Source: Posidonia oceanica (lineage: Eukaryota > Streptophyta > Magnoliopsida > Alismatales > Posidoniaceae). From it: 64,000 bases of DNA. Location: contig JAZBRS010000049.1 in NCBI GenBank assembly GCA_037176725.1, positions 33,162,001 to 33,226,000 on the forward strand, written 5' to 3'. Both the position numbers and the translations under genes were made by a program. The notes under the pieces were generated by a model that was not told where the DNA came from, searched no databases, and worked only from the letters and a program-made list of their open reading frames with translations. Below, in pieces: positions 24,601 through 36,834 of the stretch (positions within the stretch are counted from its first letter, which is position 1; each line of letters starts with the position of its first letter).

Positions 24601-25263
24601 CTAAATACTAGTCTGTTTTTGAGTTGAGAGGGAAAAAAGTGGAATTGGAGAAATGGAAATCTATCTCCGTGTTTTTGGAGCGTTTGGGGGAGAGGAGCGG
24701 AGAGGGGCGGCCGGAGACGGGGAGAGGGGCGATGCAGATCGGGGGAGCTGGAGATATATAGGTATTGTGATGATTAATCGCAACCGTCCCCTGTATCCAA
24801 CGGCCATGATACACTCTAACTTACGCACCTACAGCAAAAACGGGGCCATGTTATATTACCAACATCGAAACCAACTTACTTGAAGTTTGCAGGAGAAAAC
24901 ACTCCAATCCAGTCCTCCACGGAAGGCTTTGTCGACTCGAAATCCACAGTCAACCATTCAGAGTCACTCCCCTGCAGCAACAACAGCACCACAACGACAT
25001 TCACGATTACCAACCGAAAACGAAAGGCGAAAATCACTACTAGTCGATCGACACCAAAGAAGCACCACTACCTTCAATCCGAGCACAGCAGGAGGGGCCG
25101 TGAGATTCGCGGAGGAGTCGAGCGAGAGCGTCACTTTACGGATCTCAATCTTGGAGAGAGGCTGCTCTCCGGCGTGAGCGGTGGCGAGTGGCGGCAATAG
25201 TGCCTGCAGCAGCAGCAGCAGCAGCAAGAGCGGAGCTGTGGAAATGGAAGTGGTGTGCTCCAT
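15603..25263 (-). CDS. Purple acid phosphatase-like protein (PAP1/24/27 type), copy B, intact
   Basis: Secreted or vacuolar-type binuclear metallophosphoesterase of the group usually labelled 'probable inactive purple acid phosphatase'. Twelve exons, all with GT-AG borders: 25263-25072, 24971-24880, 23130-23061, 22961-22839, 22742-22650, 20115-19986, 18506-18425, 18330-18198, 17892-17687, 17286-17161, 17060-16751, 15908-15603. They sum to 1863 bp, 620 residues, the normal family length. Residues 8-28 are a Leu-rich signal peptide. An Fn3-like N-terminal domain precedes the catalytic domain. All seven metal-ligand positions are present: GDMG, GDITY, GNHE, the His of FAAHR, and GHVH. The catalytic His pair of classical plant PAPs, which follows the HSPWY region, is absent here (HRVLGYSSEFYYAAEG). 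An in-frame ATG at 25290 exists, but 25263 fits the signal peptide and TATA box better. Intron 5 carries a LINE and intron 6 a tandem duplication. Confidence 0.93.
18688..19375. repeat. Tandem duplication of 343 bp in intron 6 of copy B
   Basis: Two head-to-tail copies (18688-19030 and 19031-19375) begin agaatgattaatc and end tccatatcctacc. They differ by only a few substitutions and a 2-bp indel, for example cactatccaactcc against cactattcacaactcc, so the duplication is recent. It has no coding content. Confidence 0.93.
20429..22554 (-). mobile_element. 5'-truncated LINE in intron 5 of phosphatase copy B
   Basis: 2126-bp insertion bounded by a perfect 20-bp target duplication (cattttgaagctagaatctt at 20409-20428 and 22555-22574), the mark of target-primed reverse transcription. 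On the minus strand it reads, in order, a reverse transcriptase block (LELKKAYDSVN at 22430), a YAED box variant (LLQYAEDTSVFYRT near 22140) and a zf-RVT zinc-binding region (CALCDSAIEDLCQFLWEC near 20900). The 5' part with endonuclease is missing, and stops and frameshifts are frequent. The 3' A-tail survives only as a few bases at 20429. It lies in the same orientation as the host gene and is removed with the intron. Confidence 0.9.
24060..24870. other. GC-rich block of unknown origin in intron 2 of copy B
   Basis: About 600 bp (24130-24740) has high GC inside an otherwise AT-rich intron, and it is open in several frames on both strands (up to 137 codons plus, 77 minus). tcgcaaccgtcc occurs at both edges (24101 and 24779), and ctgtaggcacataaa at 24085 resembles the inverse of ttacgcacctacag at 24821. 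It may be a transduplicated gene fragment or mobile element, or a former first exon. I recognise no domain in any frame, so no function is offered. Confidence 0.4.
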
Positions 25264-25317
25264 CTCGGAAACCCTAAACCCCGGATTCATGGATGGATGG
25301 GGTTTGGGGTTTCTCTC

Positions 25318-25323
25318 TTTATA
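25318..25323 (-). promoter_or_regulatory. TATA box of phosphatase copy B
   Basis: On the minus strand GCTATAAAGAG lies 55 bases upstream of the ATG at 25263. A start of transcription about 30 bases downstream would leave a leader of roughly 25 bases and would exclude the upstream ATG at 25290 from most transcripts. A telobox-like aaaccctaa (25270-25278) lies between them. Confidence 0.55.
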
Positions 25324-25344
25324 GCGTTTGGGGTTTGGGGAGAG

Positions 25345-25500
25345 ATTCTCGGGTGGAAAGAGGAGGAGGAGGAGGAGGATTTCCTCGTCGTTGCGGAGTC
25401 GTTGAAGTTTTCTGGTGTGAGCTCTGCGGTTGTCACGGACAAGCGAAGACCGATTGTTTTTTCTCGAGATTTCTTTCTTTCTTTCTTTCTTCCTTTCTTC
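25345..25500. repeat. Purine/pyrimidine microsatellites upstream of copy B
   Basis: (GGA)n at about 25360-25379 and (TTTC)n at about 25477-25500 lie in the promoter-proximal region. Such CT/GA tracts are common near plant transcription starts; a role here is inference. Confidence 0.6.
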
Positions 25501-28183
25501 TGTAATTTCCATTTGTGGGAGAGTGGTTTGGGTTTTTGCTACAGAAGCTGGAATTGGAGGGTGAAGTACTGAAGTAATGGTTGGGGTTAAGAATGGCGCG
25601 AGTTGAAGATATGTTTATTGCAGAGCAAATACGTCACCTACACCCAAAATAACGTTGCGTGTAGGTAGAGAAGACGTCTAGTCTACATGAAATGTAGATA
25701 GAGTCTAACCGAGGAATACGGTGCACACAACTGGGTGATGGGCCAGTTGAAGTATTATTTTGGAGCAGCTAAACGCTAAGGCCCTGTTTGTGTCCGTAGA
25801 CGAGAGGAAATCGAAAATAATAATTAAAAGTAAATCAAAGACAACAGAAATCAACAAAATTTATTTTCTTTTTATCAATTTTCTGATATTTGTGTCATTC
25901 ATAGAAACAACTAAGAAACAAAAACTGTGTTTTTGTATCTATCAATGTTAACAGAAACAAAAGGAAAATAATTTTAAAATATCATTTACATTTATGATAA
26001 GATGATACGACCTATTAAAAGAAATATCGCAACAAATCAACACAATAACATCCAATCATCATCTTTAAATATACGCTTGAAAAAATCTTTTTCATCCGTG
26101 ATAAAATGATATAACTTATTAAAAGAAATATTATAACAAACCAACATATAACACAATAACATGCAATCATCATAATCATTTACTCAACAAAAAGACTAAT
26201 TTATTAAAGCATTCATTCCACAAATTTAAAAATTATCTACAAAATACCTTTTTTTTAAGATTCTACAAAATACTTTATTTCAAGTATCTACAAAAAAACA
26301 CGTCCATTACTAGACATTTGCCTATCATCTATTGTCTACAAAAAAAACTTTGTTCTCCAAAAATATCAAGTGTCTTGTTTATCAATTACTTCTCAAAGTC
26401 CATCAAAGTCATTGAAGTTGTATGTCTTTTACAAATATAAAAATTGTTTCTTTAACTTATCATCCTCAAATATCTCTATGGCCTTGAATATATCACAAGC
26501 ACCAAATTCTACAAAAGGGAAAAGAACTTCAGGCACTTATTTGACATCAGTTTGCTTATTATTGGCATCAAATTTAGCTTATTCTATGTTAATCATTTCT
26601 TCCATTAATGTTAAGCATGATTCTTGACATTCATAAATTGATATGAAACATATCAACTTCATCAAATAGGTATCCACAATTTAAAATGAAATACGCCAAC
26701 TTCCATTCCGTAAAGTAGCTATGAAAGAGAACAAATATATGTAGTCGCCGACATCATTCAGAAACACATTCATAAATAAAATTGAAAAACACTGAATGAG
26801 AATTTTTCATTTGGCTCATGATATATGGAATGACAAATGAAAATTTTTTGAACAAATGTAGAAAACATCGACAAAAAAAATTTTGTTTTGAACAAATCAT
26901 GATAAATACTCCAATACACTTCTTCTGGTATCATGTAGATACTTTAGACAAATGTAAATACTTCAACAAAATATAGAAAATGCCAATAGAAAAAATAGGC
27001 TATTGAATTCACCTAATCCAAACTTTTCATCTCATTGATGTAAATGAATGTCAACGGAATGATTTTTTTTGAACAAATGTAGAAAACGGCAGTAGAATGT
27101 CAACAACACATTGGAAACTTTTCATCTCACTGATAAAAGTTGTAAAAAAACTAGAGAAAATGAAACAATTGTTGGTTTTGGATTTTTCTTGTTGAATCAA
27201 CATTGAATCAAACAAGAACCTATGAAAAAACAAAGAGAGGAGAGGGAAGGAGAGGCGATCAGGGAATCAAACCTCTTCTCTGCCGTCAAGATCCTACTAC
27301 CGCCGAGAAGATCCAAGAGGGAAGGAGAGGCCTTGATCTCTACTGTCGCAAGGGAGGAAGGTCCTGATCTCTGTTGCCGCTGAGATTCTATTACCGTCGA
27401 GAAGATCCAAGAGAGAATGAGAGGCCCCGATCTCTGCCACCGCTTGGATCCACCGTGAGAGACGTTGTTGTGAAAGAGGAGGAAGAAAAAGGAGGACGAG
27501 AGTGGTGGGAAGCGTGAGAGTATTTTTCATTGGAATTCCATCCCAATACCATGGAAAGAAAAATCTTTTCTCCTCTTGTATTTGGGACTTTGCATCTCAA
27601 AACATTTTCCTATATAGTTGAAACACAAACAACATCAAGAAAAGTAGTTAAACAGAAACTCTTTTCTTTTCTTTTAGATTCAGATAACACAAAACCTTCA
27701 TTGAGTAGCAAATACATCTCAAAACATGTACTTTTTTTTTCAATGATAGTTAATTATTGACATTAAATACAAATTCTAACGGATGTTAGGAAACCACATC
27801 GAATAAACCACCTCAATTAGAGTGGTTTTAAAACATACCACACGCCAATGTGTCACCTTCCCCCTCATGCTCAGGCCATCCCAAGATGACTTGGACCAAC
27901 CATGAAGTGAACATGATGCCGTGTGCTGTTAATTTCATGATATTTAAGACTTTGCATCTTTGTGGATTTACAGTTGCTATAACTTGTAACAGCGATCATA
28001 ATTCAATTTTTCAGATGTTTATAACTATTGACAAGTTTGAGATCCATTTGACGTGATTACACGTGGAATTACATTAATGCAATGTTTGGCACGAACATGA
28101 CGTGCCACCTACCAAACACCAATAGCAAACATTGTGATGTACTTGCTGTTATTTATCATTGACAGCATGTAACACCGTAAGCA
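25501..28183. other. Intergenic region, AT-rich, no supported gene
   Basis: No convincing coding region. At 25621-25680 a hairpin-like stretch (acgtcacctac...gtaggtagagaagacgt) is seen. From about 27230 to 27530 there are two to three imperfect repeats of 'gagaagatccaagaggga..gagaggcc.tgatctct', which may be the decayed end of an unidentified element. Short frames here lack recognisable domains. Confidence 0.4.
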
Positions 28184-28260
28184 TTAAATCTTTTTTTTAG
28201 ATATAGAATAAGAAAAAAAGGAATAAGTTAAAAATAATATTAATATTATGATAGTATTAC

Positions 28261-31200
28261 TAGTGGCAGGCTTAGGATTTTTTTTACGGTAGAGCACAAT
28301 TACACAGATAACAAATCTTTCAAAATAAATATAATAAAATAATAAAATTTAAATATTATTGAAATATCATTACCTGAATCATAGAGTTCCTCGACGTGGA
28401 CGCAAACATTGAAAGCGTTTTATTATTGTCTCACTGTCAATTTGATTGACTATATCACACTCAATGTAAGCAACCAAACAATCATTCATGAAATCATCTC
28501 CTATTTTGTTCCTCAAATGACTTTTGATAATATTCATCGTAGAAAATACTTTCTCCATAGAAGTTGTTGCCACAAACAATAATAATGCTAACTTCAATAG
28601 CCGATATACTAGAAAATATATACGATCTTGCTTCAACTTCACAAGTTTCTGAGCAAGGCCACTAATACGTTTGACAAACTTCAATTCTGGTACCCCACGA
28701 ACATTCAAAATATAGGTATTATGCTGGTTTCCAAGTCTTTCAATATCTGTACCAGAGAAATCAGAAGGATAAAGCTGAGCAAGTTGTACTAACTTCTCTT
28801 TATCGAAGGAAGAAAATCCATCACTTGGATCGAGACAAGCAACACATAATAATAATTCTGTATTTCTCTCATTGAAATGATCATTGAGCTCATTTATCAA
28901 TAAATCAATCACTATATTAAAAATCTCAACTCGAAATCTGTGCAAATTTGACTTCTCTTCTTGACCTCGACTTGTTCTCCCTGGTTCTTGATAAATGTCA
29001 TCCATACATTTGATTTCAATGTCATGTTTATTACAAAATAACATAACTTCATCAAGAAAAGATTCCCATGTACTATCATCACTTCTCATAAAGTTAAGTT
29101 GCACCTTGGATTGTTTAACTAAGTTCATTGTATTCACAATATCTTGGTCTTTTCTCTGTAGTGCCTCTGACAACTCACATGTTACTCTTAGGAGATTTTT
29201 CATCAAAAGTAGGAGAAACACAAAATCAAATGTCTGAATAAGATTAACAAAAGTATTAGCTTGTGCTCTAGTCTTTGTTAATTCACCATCAACTCTAAGG
29301 ATTTTTAGAACTTCCACCACAGAAGAGAACATGAGAGATAAATTAACTAAAACACCATAATGAGATCCCCATCGTGTTTCACCAGCCCTTTTCATGCCAA
29401 GTTCTTGATTTCTTCCACTACCACTTTTAATTTCTCCTGATTCAAGTTCCTTAGCAACTCTTTCAACTTCTTTTGCATGGAGAGTATCACGACGCTTACA
29501 AGATCCTTCAACACAATTCATTACAATGGAGACCGAATCAAAAAATAAAGCCACCTCCAGATGATTCTCTGCAACTGCTACAAGTGTCAATTGTAGTTAA
29601 TGAGTAAAACAATGAATATAGAAAGCACAAGGATTTTCTTTCATAATCAATTATTTTAATCCATTAAACTCTCCATTCATATTGCTAGCATCGTCGTATC
29701 CTTGACCACGTAAACTGTGAATGCTCAAACCAAACCTGGAAAACAAGCTATCAATTGCCAACTTAAGAGATAAAGCTGATGTGTTGTTAACATGCACTAA
29801 ACCAAGGAAAGACTCAATGATCTCTCCTTTTCTGTTTATGTATCGTAATACCACAGCCATCTGTTCCTTTACAGATATATCACGAGATTTGTCCACTAGA
29901 ATAGTAAATAAACCACCATCTGCAATATCTTTCACAATCTCCTCAATAGTTTCACTTGCAATAGCACTAACAATATCTTTTTGAATTGAAGGTGCTATAA
30001 GTTTCAAATTTTCTGGAGCATTTTTCAACACAACTTTTCTAATGTCTTCATTATAATCTGCTAGGAATTTTAAAAGTTCAAGAAAGTTCCCTTGGTTGGT
30101 AGATTCATCATGACTTTGAAAAGATAAACCTTGGTGTAAAAGAAACCTTACACAATCTACAGATGCCTGCAAGTGAGCACGATATTCTTTTCGAATTTCA
30201 TCTGATTATCTAGAAAATGACACTGCAATTTGTTGCCTTCGGTCTTCAATGTAATACACTTTTGTTTAGCAACATTATGATGGCTATCATGTAAACCTTG
30301 ATGGTTATGCAATCTTTTTGGATCTTTCCAGTATGTAAATCATTGTGTTACGAAAGCTGGATCAATACCAGTTTCAGGAAAGAGATAGCAATACAAACAA
30401 AATACAGCATCCTCCTCTACACTATATTCCAACCATTCATTGTACTCACTAAACTAAGCACTGTTGAAACGACGACGCTTCCCACCAAAATCTGTGTATG
30501 GAAATGCATAACCTTTTGGTTGACATGGAGGTTTACTTAGATATGCACGTCTAATTTTGTCACGCTCATTCACATCATAACTGGCTATCGATGGTCTTAA
30601 ATCAGGATCAAAAATCAATTCTTTTGGCTTAAATTTTAGAGGTATTTTCTTTGAACTTGAAGAAGGTATCTTATTACTAATGAGTTTGTCTCCAACTGAT
30701 GATTGTTCAGAAGTTCTTTTTTTCTGTCATTTAATCAAATACTTGTCCATAACTATTTATAAAATATAACAACACATAAATAAAAAAGAGAAAACTAAAT
30801 AAACAAAAAATAATTTAAATATAACATATTGCACATATCACCAGATTTGCACGAATACATACCTCCTTGTTATTTGTCGTTTGTCGTTTGATGAAGATGA
30901 ACCAATTGCCACAACACTATAACAGAACAACTGCTAGAAAAAAATATAAAAAGATTAAAAATATAAACACTACAATACTATCAAATAGTGATACTTCACA
31001 TGTAAAGTTGCATATTTATAAAACTTTTAAAATATGTACTGTTATTTACTTCTTTACAAATCTTTTATTTATTAAATCCTGATCATGGTTAAGTGATTGA
31101 TGAGAAAAATATTAATATTTGGTATTCATATCTAGACTTTAGTGGAATGATAAACGATACATGTTCTACTCCTACAGTGCCACTGCTACACATGACACAA

Positions 31201-31887
31201 TACAAGTGGACAATTGGTTCTACTGCTACATACTACAGTGCTACACATGACACAACGGTACAACACACAAGTGGACAAGTGGTTCTGCTACACATGACAT
31301 AAGTGGACAACAAGACAAGTGGTTCAACGATACATTATCTATAGTGGTTTCAAACCAATGGTTTGCAAAAAAAAAATCTATAGCTTGGAGTTTGGGCTGT
31401 GCATTGTGCAAACCTTCGTGCTTCCGGCTTCGACAGTTCGGCGATGCCGCGATGGAGTGTTTGTGCTGCACAGCTCACCGACGCTGCTCTTCCAATCTTC
31501 CTATGGCTCGCCGTTGCTCGGCTACTCCTCCAATCCTCCTGTAGCCACTAGTTGGTACTCGGTGTGTCCTACAAGATCGTCGGCGCTGCTCTTCCAATAT
31601 TCACCGGACGCTGCCTCGTCGCTGCAGCGCAGCGCTGCTTGTGGACTGCCGGTGCTTATGGAGTGCTTCACCGACCGATTCGTAGTCGCGGCTTATCCTC
31701 CTCAGGTATGTATTAGGGATTTAGGGGAAAGGGAATATAGGTTACAGGCTTATGAGATTTGGTAATATGACGGTAGGGTGAGGCATTATTGGGTTTTAAG
31801 TTGGAGAAATTGTATATTAACCATTAAATTTTTCAAAATTAGGGTGAGGCCCGTGCCTCACTCGGCCTCCACCTAGGTCTGCCACTG
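28261..31887 (-). mobile_element. hAT transposon, full length but inactive
   Basis: 3627-bp element with 8-bp target duplications agtattac at 28253-28260 and 31888-31895. Its short inverted ends are TAGTGGCAGGCTTAGG and, inverted, CAGTGGCAGACCTAGG. It carries a transposase on the minus strand (next entry), followed on the right by a GC-richer 5' region (31380-31700). The matching structure at 11872-13548 is a deletion derivative of the same family. The left 150 bp of both are almost identical, so they were mobilised by the same or closely related enzymes. Confidence 0.9.
28379..30750 (-). pseudogene. hAT transposase (TTF-type zinc finger, DUF4371, hAT dimerisation), degenerate
   Basis: Starts MDKYLIK at 30750. 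Regions follow in family order: a conserved N-terminal block (DPDLRPSIASYDVNERDKIR), a TTF/BED-like zinc-finger region (VEEDAVFCLYCYLFP), the DUF4371 part in 30172-29651 (including LVDKSRDISVKEQMAVVLRY), and the long C-terminal part in 29590-28379 ending in the dimerisation helix SMEKVFSTMNIIKSHLRNKI. In-frame stops occur at the seventh codon (K then TGA), after FNSA and after PAFVTQ, and a further break lies between 29651 and 29590. No functional protein is expected from this copy. Confidence 0.88.
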
Positions 31888-32699
31888 AGTATTACTATTC
31901 AGATTGGAAGTTATTTTCTTTTAAAGGTGAATAAGTGTGTATAAGAAGATATTCTGATTTAGGTGAAAATTGAAATAAGTATTACAATAAGTGTTAGAAT
32001 AAGTGGAAAATATATAGATTAATAATAAATAAGTATTACAATAAGTGTTGGAATAAGTGGAAAATATATAGATTAATAATAATCAACTTGATTATCAATA
32101 TATATCTAATTTAAAGTATGTATACATCATATTATATATGTATTAATTTTTAAACAAAAAATAAACATACCGTATACATACATATAGAATAGAAATTATT
32201 ATTCCAAGTTTATTTCGATTTTTACACAACCAAACGAAATAATAATTCCTATTTACTATTTTGAAGTTATTCCAGATACTATTCTTAAAACCAAAGAGGG
32301 GTTAAATGTTTCTAATGGAAGAAATTCAATAGCAATTTTCAAAAGGTACTTTCCACAACTCCACATGGACTACATTTATGCCAAAAGAGTAAGGCATAAA
32401 TGCAGTCTCAGCGGTAGAGTCCATGCTCCACAAGAAGTTTTTGAAAATAGTAATATTTATAATAAGCTAAACTTAGCTATGGGTACCACCATCAAGTTGA
32501 AATGTACAGAGATTAATCCTCCAGAAGGAGGAAAAGAAGCAAAGTAAGTCCAAAATAAGGTAAGCCAAACAGGGCCCAGAAAGGGATTAAGTTCGTACAG
32601 GCAATGTAGTATTTAATCAAAAACACAAAAAATTGCCAAAGGCAAAGCTTGCAAAGACTGTATAAAGCTAACTGCAGCTTAGCAAAGATTGATAGCAAG

Positions 32700-35600
32700 G
32701 ACTAATGGACGTTATCCTCCGTGCGTCCCTATTCTTCAATTTTATTGAAGGCTTAAGTTGCTGCACCCATGGGCTGGTCGACGATAGTGGATCGCCAGCA
32801 TTACCTGGACTACGATGTCCGATTGGAATGGATGCTGAGGAGATCCCCTGGGCATTATGAACTTGATCCCAATTGCGTTGCATCTGTCGATAAGTTGAGG
32901 AAGCTGTAGCACCCTGTCCAATAATCAAATTATCTAACAAAAAAGATGTTAAAGACATGATATGTTGAAATATTGAGGAAATATCTCTATTATTATTACG
33001 AAAAATAACTTCATTTCTTTTCAGTCAAATACACTAGACAATAGCCAGAACAAGGGTGTTCCAGCCCTTTAGATTGATATGGAATTTAAACAAATGCTTA
33101 AGAGATAAAGCTTGAGATAAACTTATAAAAGGCAAATGATTATTAGCATTACGCAGGAAAAATTTCCAAATAGTTTTTTATTTAGGACAATGGAAGAATA
33201 TGTAAGTAACAAATTCCTTGTGAAAGCCACATAAATCACAATGTAAAGGCCCTGTCCAACCTCTCTTTATTAAATTGGCCAGAGATAATATTTTATCATG
33301 AAAGACAAGCCAAGCAAAGATTTTAACCTTTAAAGGAGTTGCACTTTTTCAAATGCTTGACTTAAAAACTGACCTGAGACCACCATCATTTAGAATGTTA
33401 TAACAGCTTTTAACCGAAAACTCTTTATTTTCTGCTAGCATCCAAGAGATAGAGTCTTCCTCAGGTAAGAGGAAGACAGAGTTTATGATACCATTAAAAT
33501 GGGTTAGGAGAGAAAGAGAATGCTACAAATTTAGGTTTGAATTCATATTGAAGTTGAAAAACTCCATACCTCTATTTCGATATACCAAGATTATTTTGGC
33601 AAAAGAGTGTTTTTTGTTCTTTGCCAGGGAATAAAGTTCAAGATAAATAAACTTTAAAGGAATGTTATCTATCCATCTGTTCTCCCAAAAGATAATGGCA
33701 TTGCCATTATTAACCGATTAGGAATTGAAATTATTAACTATAACATAACATGATTTTAATTCCTTCCAAAGAGGGGAGGAGTTCCTGTTAGTGGTATTAA
33801 GTAGTGCCTCGAAATTATTATGGCACAAATACCTGTTCCTAAAGAGGGTATACCATTTAAGATTGCCTTTATTCGCTAGAAGTTTTCAAAGGAGTTTGCA
33901 TTTAAGTGCAATATTAAAATTCCAAATATTTATAATCCCAAGACCATCATGTTGCTTTTTCCTACAAATATTTTGCTATTTGGCTAGATGATACCCCTTA
34001 TTACCAGATGAGTATGAAATATAAAGAAAACGTTTGTGAATTCTATCAATTTCCTTTTCAGTCTTGACTGGAAGGTGAAGAATAGATAGGTAGTAAGTCG
34101 GGATGGAAGATAACACCGAGTTAAGTAATGTAATATGGCCCTTAAGAGAGAGATATCTACTTTTCCAGCAATCCAATCTAGCATTAAGTTTATCAATAAC
34201 TATTGCTCAGTCATTGTAGGAGGCTCTTGTGAAGTGAAGGGAAAGCCCAAGATAGGAGATGGGAAGAGAAGCCTGGATACATCCTAACATAGAACTATAT
34301 CGTTTAGCTAGTTCATCAGAAATCCCAATCCCAGTAAGCAAGGACTTGTGGAAATTAAAATTCAAACCTGAGCATGCTTGGAAACAACAGAGAATTCTTT
34401 TGAGATTAATGAGACACTCATCAGATGAAGATAGGAAGAGCAAGGTATCATCTGCATATTGAATATTTAACACCTCAGTTCCATTGTTTAGAAATCTAAT
34501 CCCGCTTATTAAATTATTATCCTTTTCAAGACAAAGCATCCTATTAAGAATGTAAGTGACAATGATAAATAAAAGGGAGGATAAAGGATCCCTTTGTCTA
34601 AAACCATTAGAGGCACCAAAATGGCCTTTAGATTATCCAATGATCAGGATAGAGAATTTAGCGGTGTAGATGCACATTTTCATCCAAGAAATCCATTTAT
34701 TACCAAAGCCAAAGCCTACTAGAGAATTTAAGAGAAAATCTCAATTGACATTATCAAAGGCTTTCTCAAAATTTAATTTTATCATTACCCCTTGCCGATG
34801 AGAAGAGTGCAGGAGATGGAGGGTTTCTTGTACCATAATAAAATAGTCACTAATATTGCGACCCTGAAGGAAGGTACTTTGAGAGTCATCTAGGAGAGTA
34901 CTGAGGATGGGACTTAACTTGAAAGCTAAGCATTTTGATATAATTTTGTAGCTACTGTTGAGTAAGCTCATAGGTTGATAGTCTTGAATTTTCTCAGCTT
35001 TAAGTTTTTTGAGAATAAGAGTGATGAAGGTTTGATTGATGTATTTAAGAGCTTCAATATCTTCAGTTTGGTGAAGAAATTGGAATACCTCAAGAAAGCC
35101 TCCATTTAATAAGTCCCAAAAGTAATGATAAAAATAGAGTGTGAAGCCATCTAGACCTGGAGATTTTTTCCCCAGGTAGTGAGAAAACATTATTTTTGAT
35201 TTCCACCTCTGAGAAGGGACCTTCAATTTCAGAAGGATTTGCTAATTTAGTAGGTAGAAGAAAATCCCAATTTAGGGAAACCACAGGAAGGGGAGGCTTA
35301 TTGAAAAGAGAGAAGAAGTGATCCTTGATGGAATTACAAATGAAATGTGGAGATTTGGAACGCACTCCATTAATGATAAGAGAGGAGATAGTATTTTTCC
35401 TCCTCCTATTATTTGTAATTTGATGGAAGAAAGAGGTATTCAGTTCACCTTCTTTAAGCCACTAGATGAAAGATCGTTGTCTCCAGTAAATTTCCTGATA
35501 AAGAAGAATGTTGAGATGTTCTTGTCTCAAGACTTGTTTCTGCTGCCAATCAAATAGGGATAAGAGGGTTGATTCAGCCTGGACATCAAGCCTATGTATC

Positions 35601-36558
35601 ATATTTTTAATTTCTATCAACCTAGTTTTATAGTCATTTCTATATGTGAGTAGCCAAATTGTAATAGCTACTTAGTGGACTTAATTTTATAAGAGAGCCT
35701 AGCTATAGGATCTACATTAGAGGTAAAGGTGTTCCAACTATCCCAGATAAGGTTATCAAAACCTTCCTGGTAAAGCCAGGATCTGTACAACCTGAAAGGA
35801 AAACGTCCCCATCCAGGCAGCTTGGTATCACTACAGATTGGAACATGATCTGAAATAATTCTGGCTTTTCTAATGCATATGGAGTTGAAATAATGAGACT
35901 CCCAAGCAGGGGAAATCAAAAAGTGGTCTAATTTAACTAATATTTCCTCTTTCTGGAAATTAGATCAAGTGAAAGAGTAATTGTTGGGAGATAGGTCAAT
36001 AAGGCTAGCTTCGGTAATGAAATTATCGAAGTTAGCCATCAGTGGAGTATAAAAGGATCTATTAGATTTTTCATAAGAGAATCTAGTAATATTAAAGTCT
36101 CCACCAATAACCCATCTATCGCCAATAAAAGTCTGTAGGTGCCTGAGTTCATCTAGAAATTGAGTTTTTAACAGTGTGGTACAGGATCCATACACCCCTG
36201 TGAGCCACCATTTAAAGGAATCAAAATTGTTCTTGAATTTGATGGACAAAGAGAAATTTCCATAATAAACCTCCTCCTTGGAGGATAATGCATCATCCCA
36301 ACCCATCAATATGTCTCCAGCTGAACCGTGAGAAGGTATGAACTCCCACCTGTTAAGTCTACCACCCCCAATGGATCTTAAGATAGATTGGGAGAAAGAT
36401 TCAGTTTTAGATTCACTAATTATGAGGAAATCGACCTTGGACATGCAAACTAAATTCCTTAGTTCTCTACATTTAGTACTACTACCCAGACCTCGAATAT
36501 TCCATACCAAAATAATCATGACAGACATAGCAAAGAGGAGCAGATCAAAATGCTGCAA
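32700..36558 (-). pseudogene. LINE ORF2 (endonuclease / reverse transcriptase / zinc finger), degenerate
   Basis: APE-type endonuclease motifs are visible (WNIRGLG, VIGGDFNI, SDHVPI), followed by reverse transcriptase blocks (KSPGLDGFT, FLQGRNISDYF, LNFEKAFDNVN) and the catalytic box IQYADDTLLFL near 34460, then SYLGLSL and LKGHITLLNSVLSSIPTYY, and a zinc-finger block CDLCGFHKEFVTYIFFHC near 33240. The endonuclease frame is cut at about 35963 by TGA in place of an expected Trp codon (NNYSFT, stop, SNFQKEEI). Further stops and frameshifts separate the blocks. It belongs to the L1 superfamily by domain order. Confidence 0.87.
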
Positions 36559-36834
36559 GGGAGTAAAGTACTAACAATGTAGAGACCTAAGAAGCTCCAC
36601 ACAGTCATGTTCAATATCAAGATTAACTGTAGGTAAATTATTTTGAACTTGAACATTATCAAAGAATAGTTTGGCATCAGAAGAACTACTAAACAAAATT
36701 CCGATATTTGAACAGAATTCCAAAAACTCATTATATGTATTCCACCATAGAATACAATCAGCAAATCGATATTGGGGATTCATATCCCTCGACCTCGAGG
36801 AACAAGATTCCTTAGGATTGGATAAAGAAGAGGG

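Larger units (their letters stand above)
28187..32301. mobile_element. Tourist-like MITE, interrupted by a hAT transposon
   Basis: The left 74 bp (28187-28260) and right 406 bp (31896-32301) together form a 480-bp element homologous in inverse orientation to the intact 488-bp MITE at 37896-38383. Flanking tta target duplications sit at 28184-28186 and 32302-32304. The right terminus CCAAAGAGGGG matches that of the twin, while the left terminus is decayed. The interruption is the hAT element at 28261-31887. The right part contains a private tandem duplication of about 60 bp (about 31976-32095). Confidence 0.8.

Noticed and set aside
24155..24611. Plus-strand frames of 107-137 codons in intron 2 of copy B
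   Set aside because: No domain, no favoured frame, GC-rich. Kept only as an unexplained block, not as a gene.
25261..25290. Upstream in-frame ATG at 25290 as start of phosphatase copy B
   Set aside because: It lies about 30 bases from the TATA box, where transcription should begin, and it would put nine non-hydrophobic residues ahead of the signal peptide.
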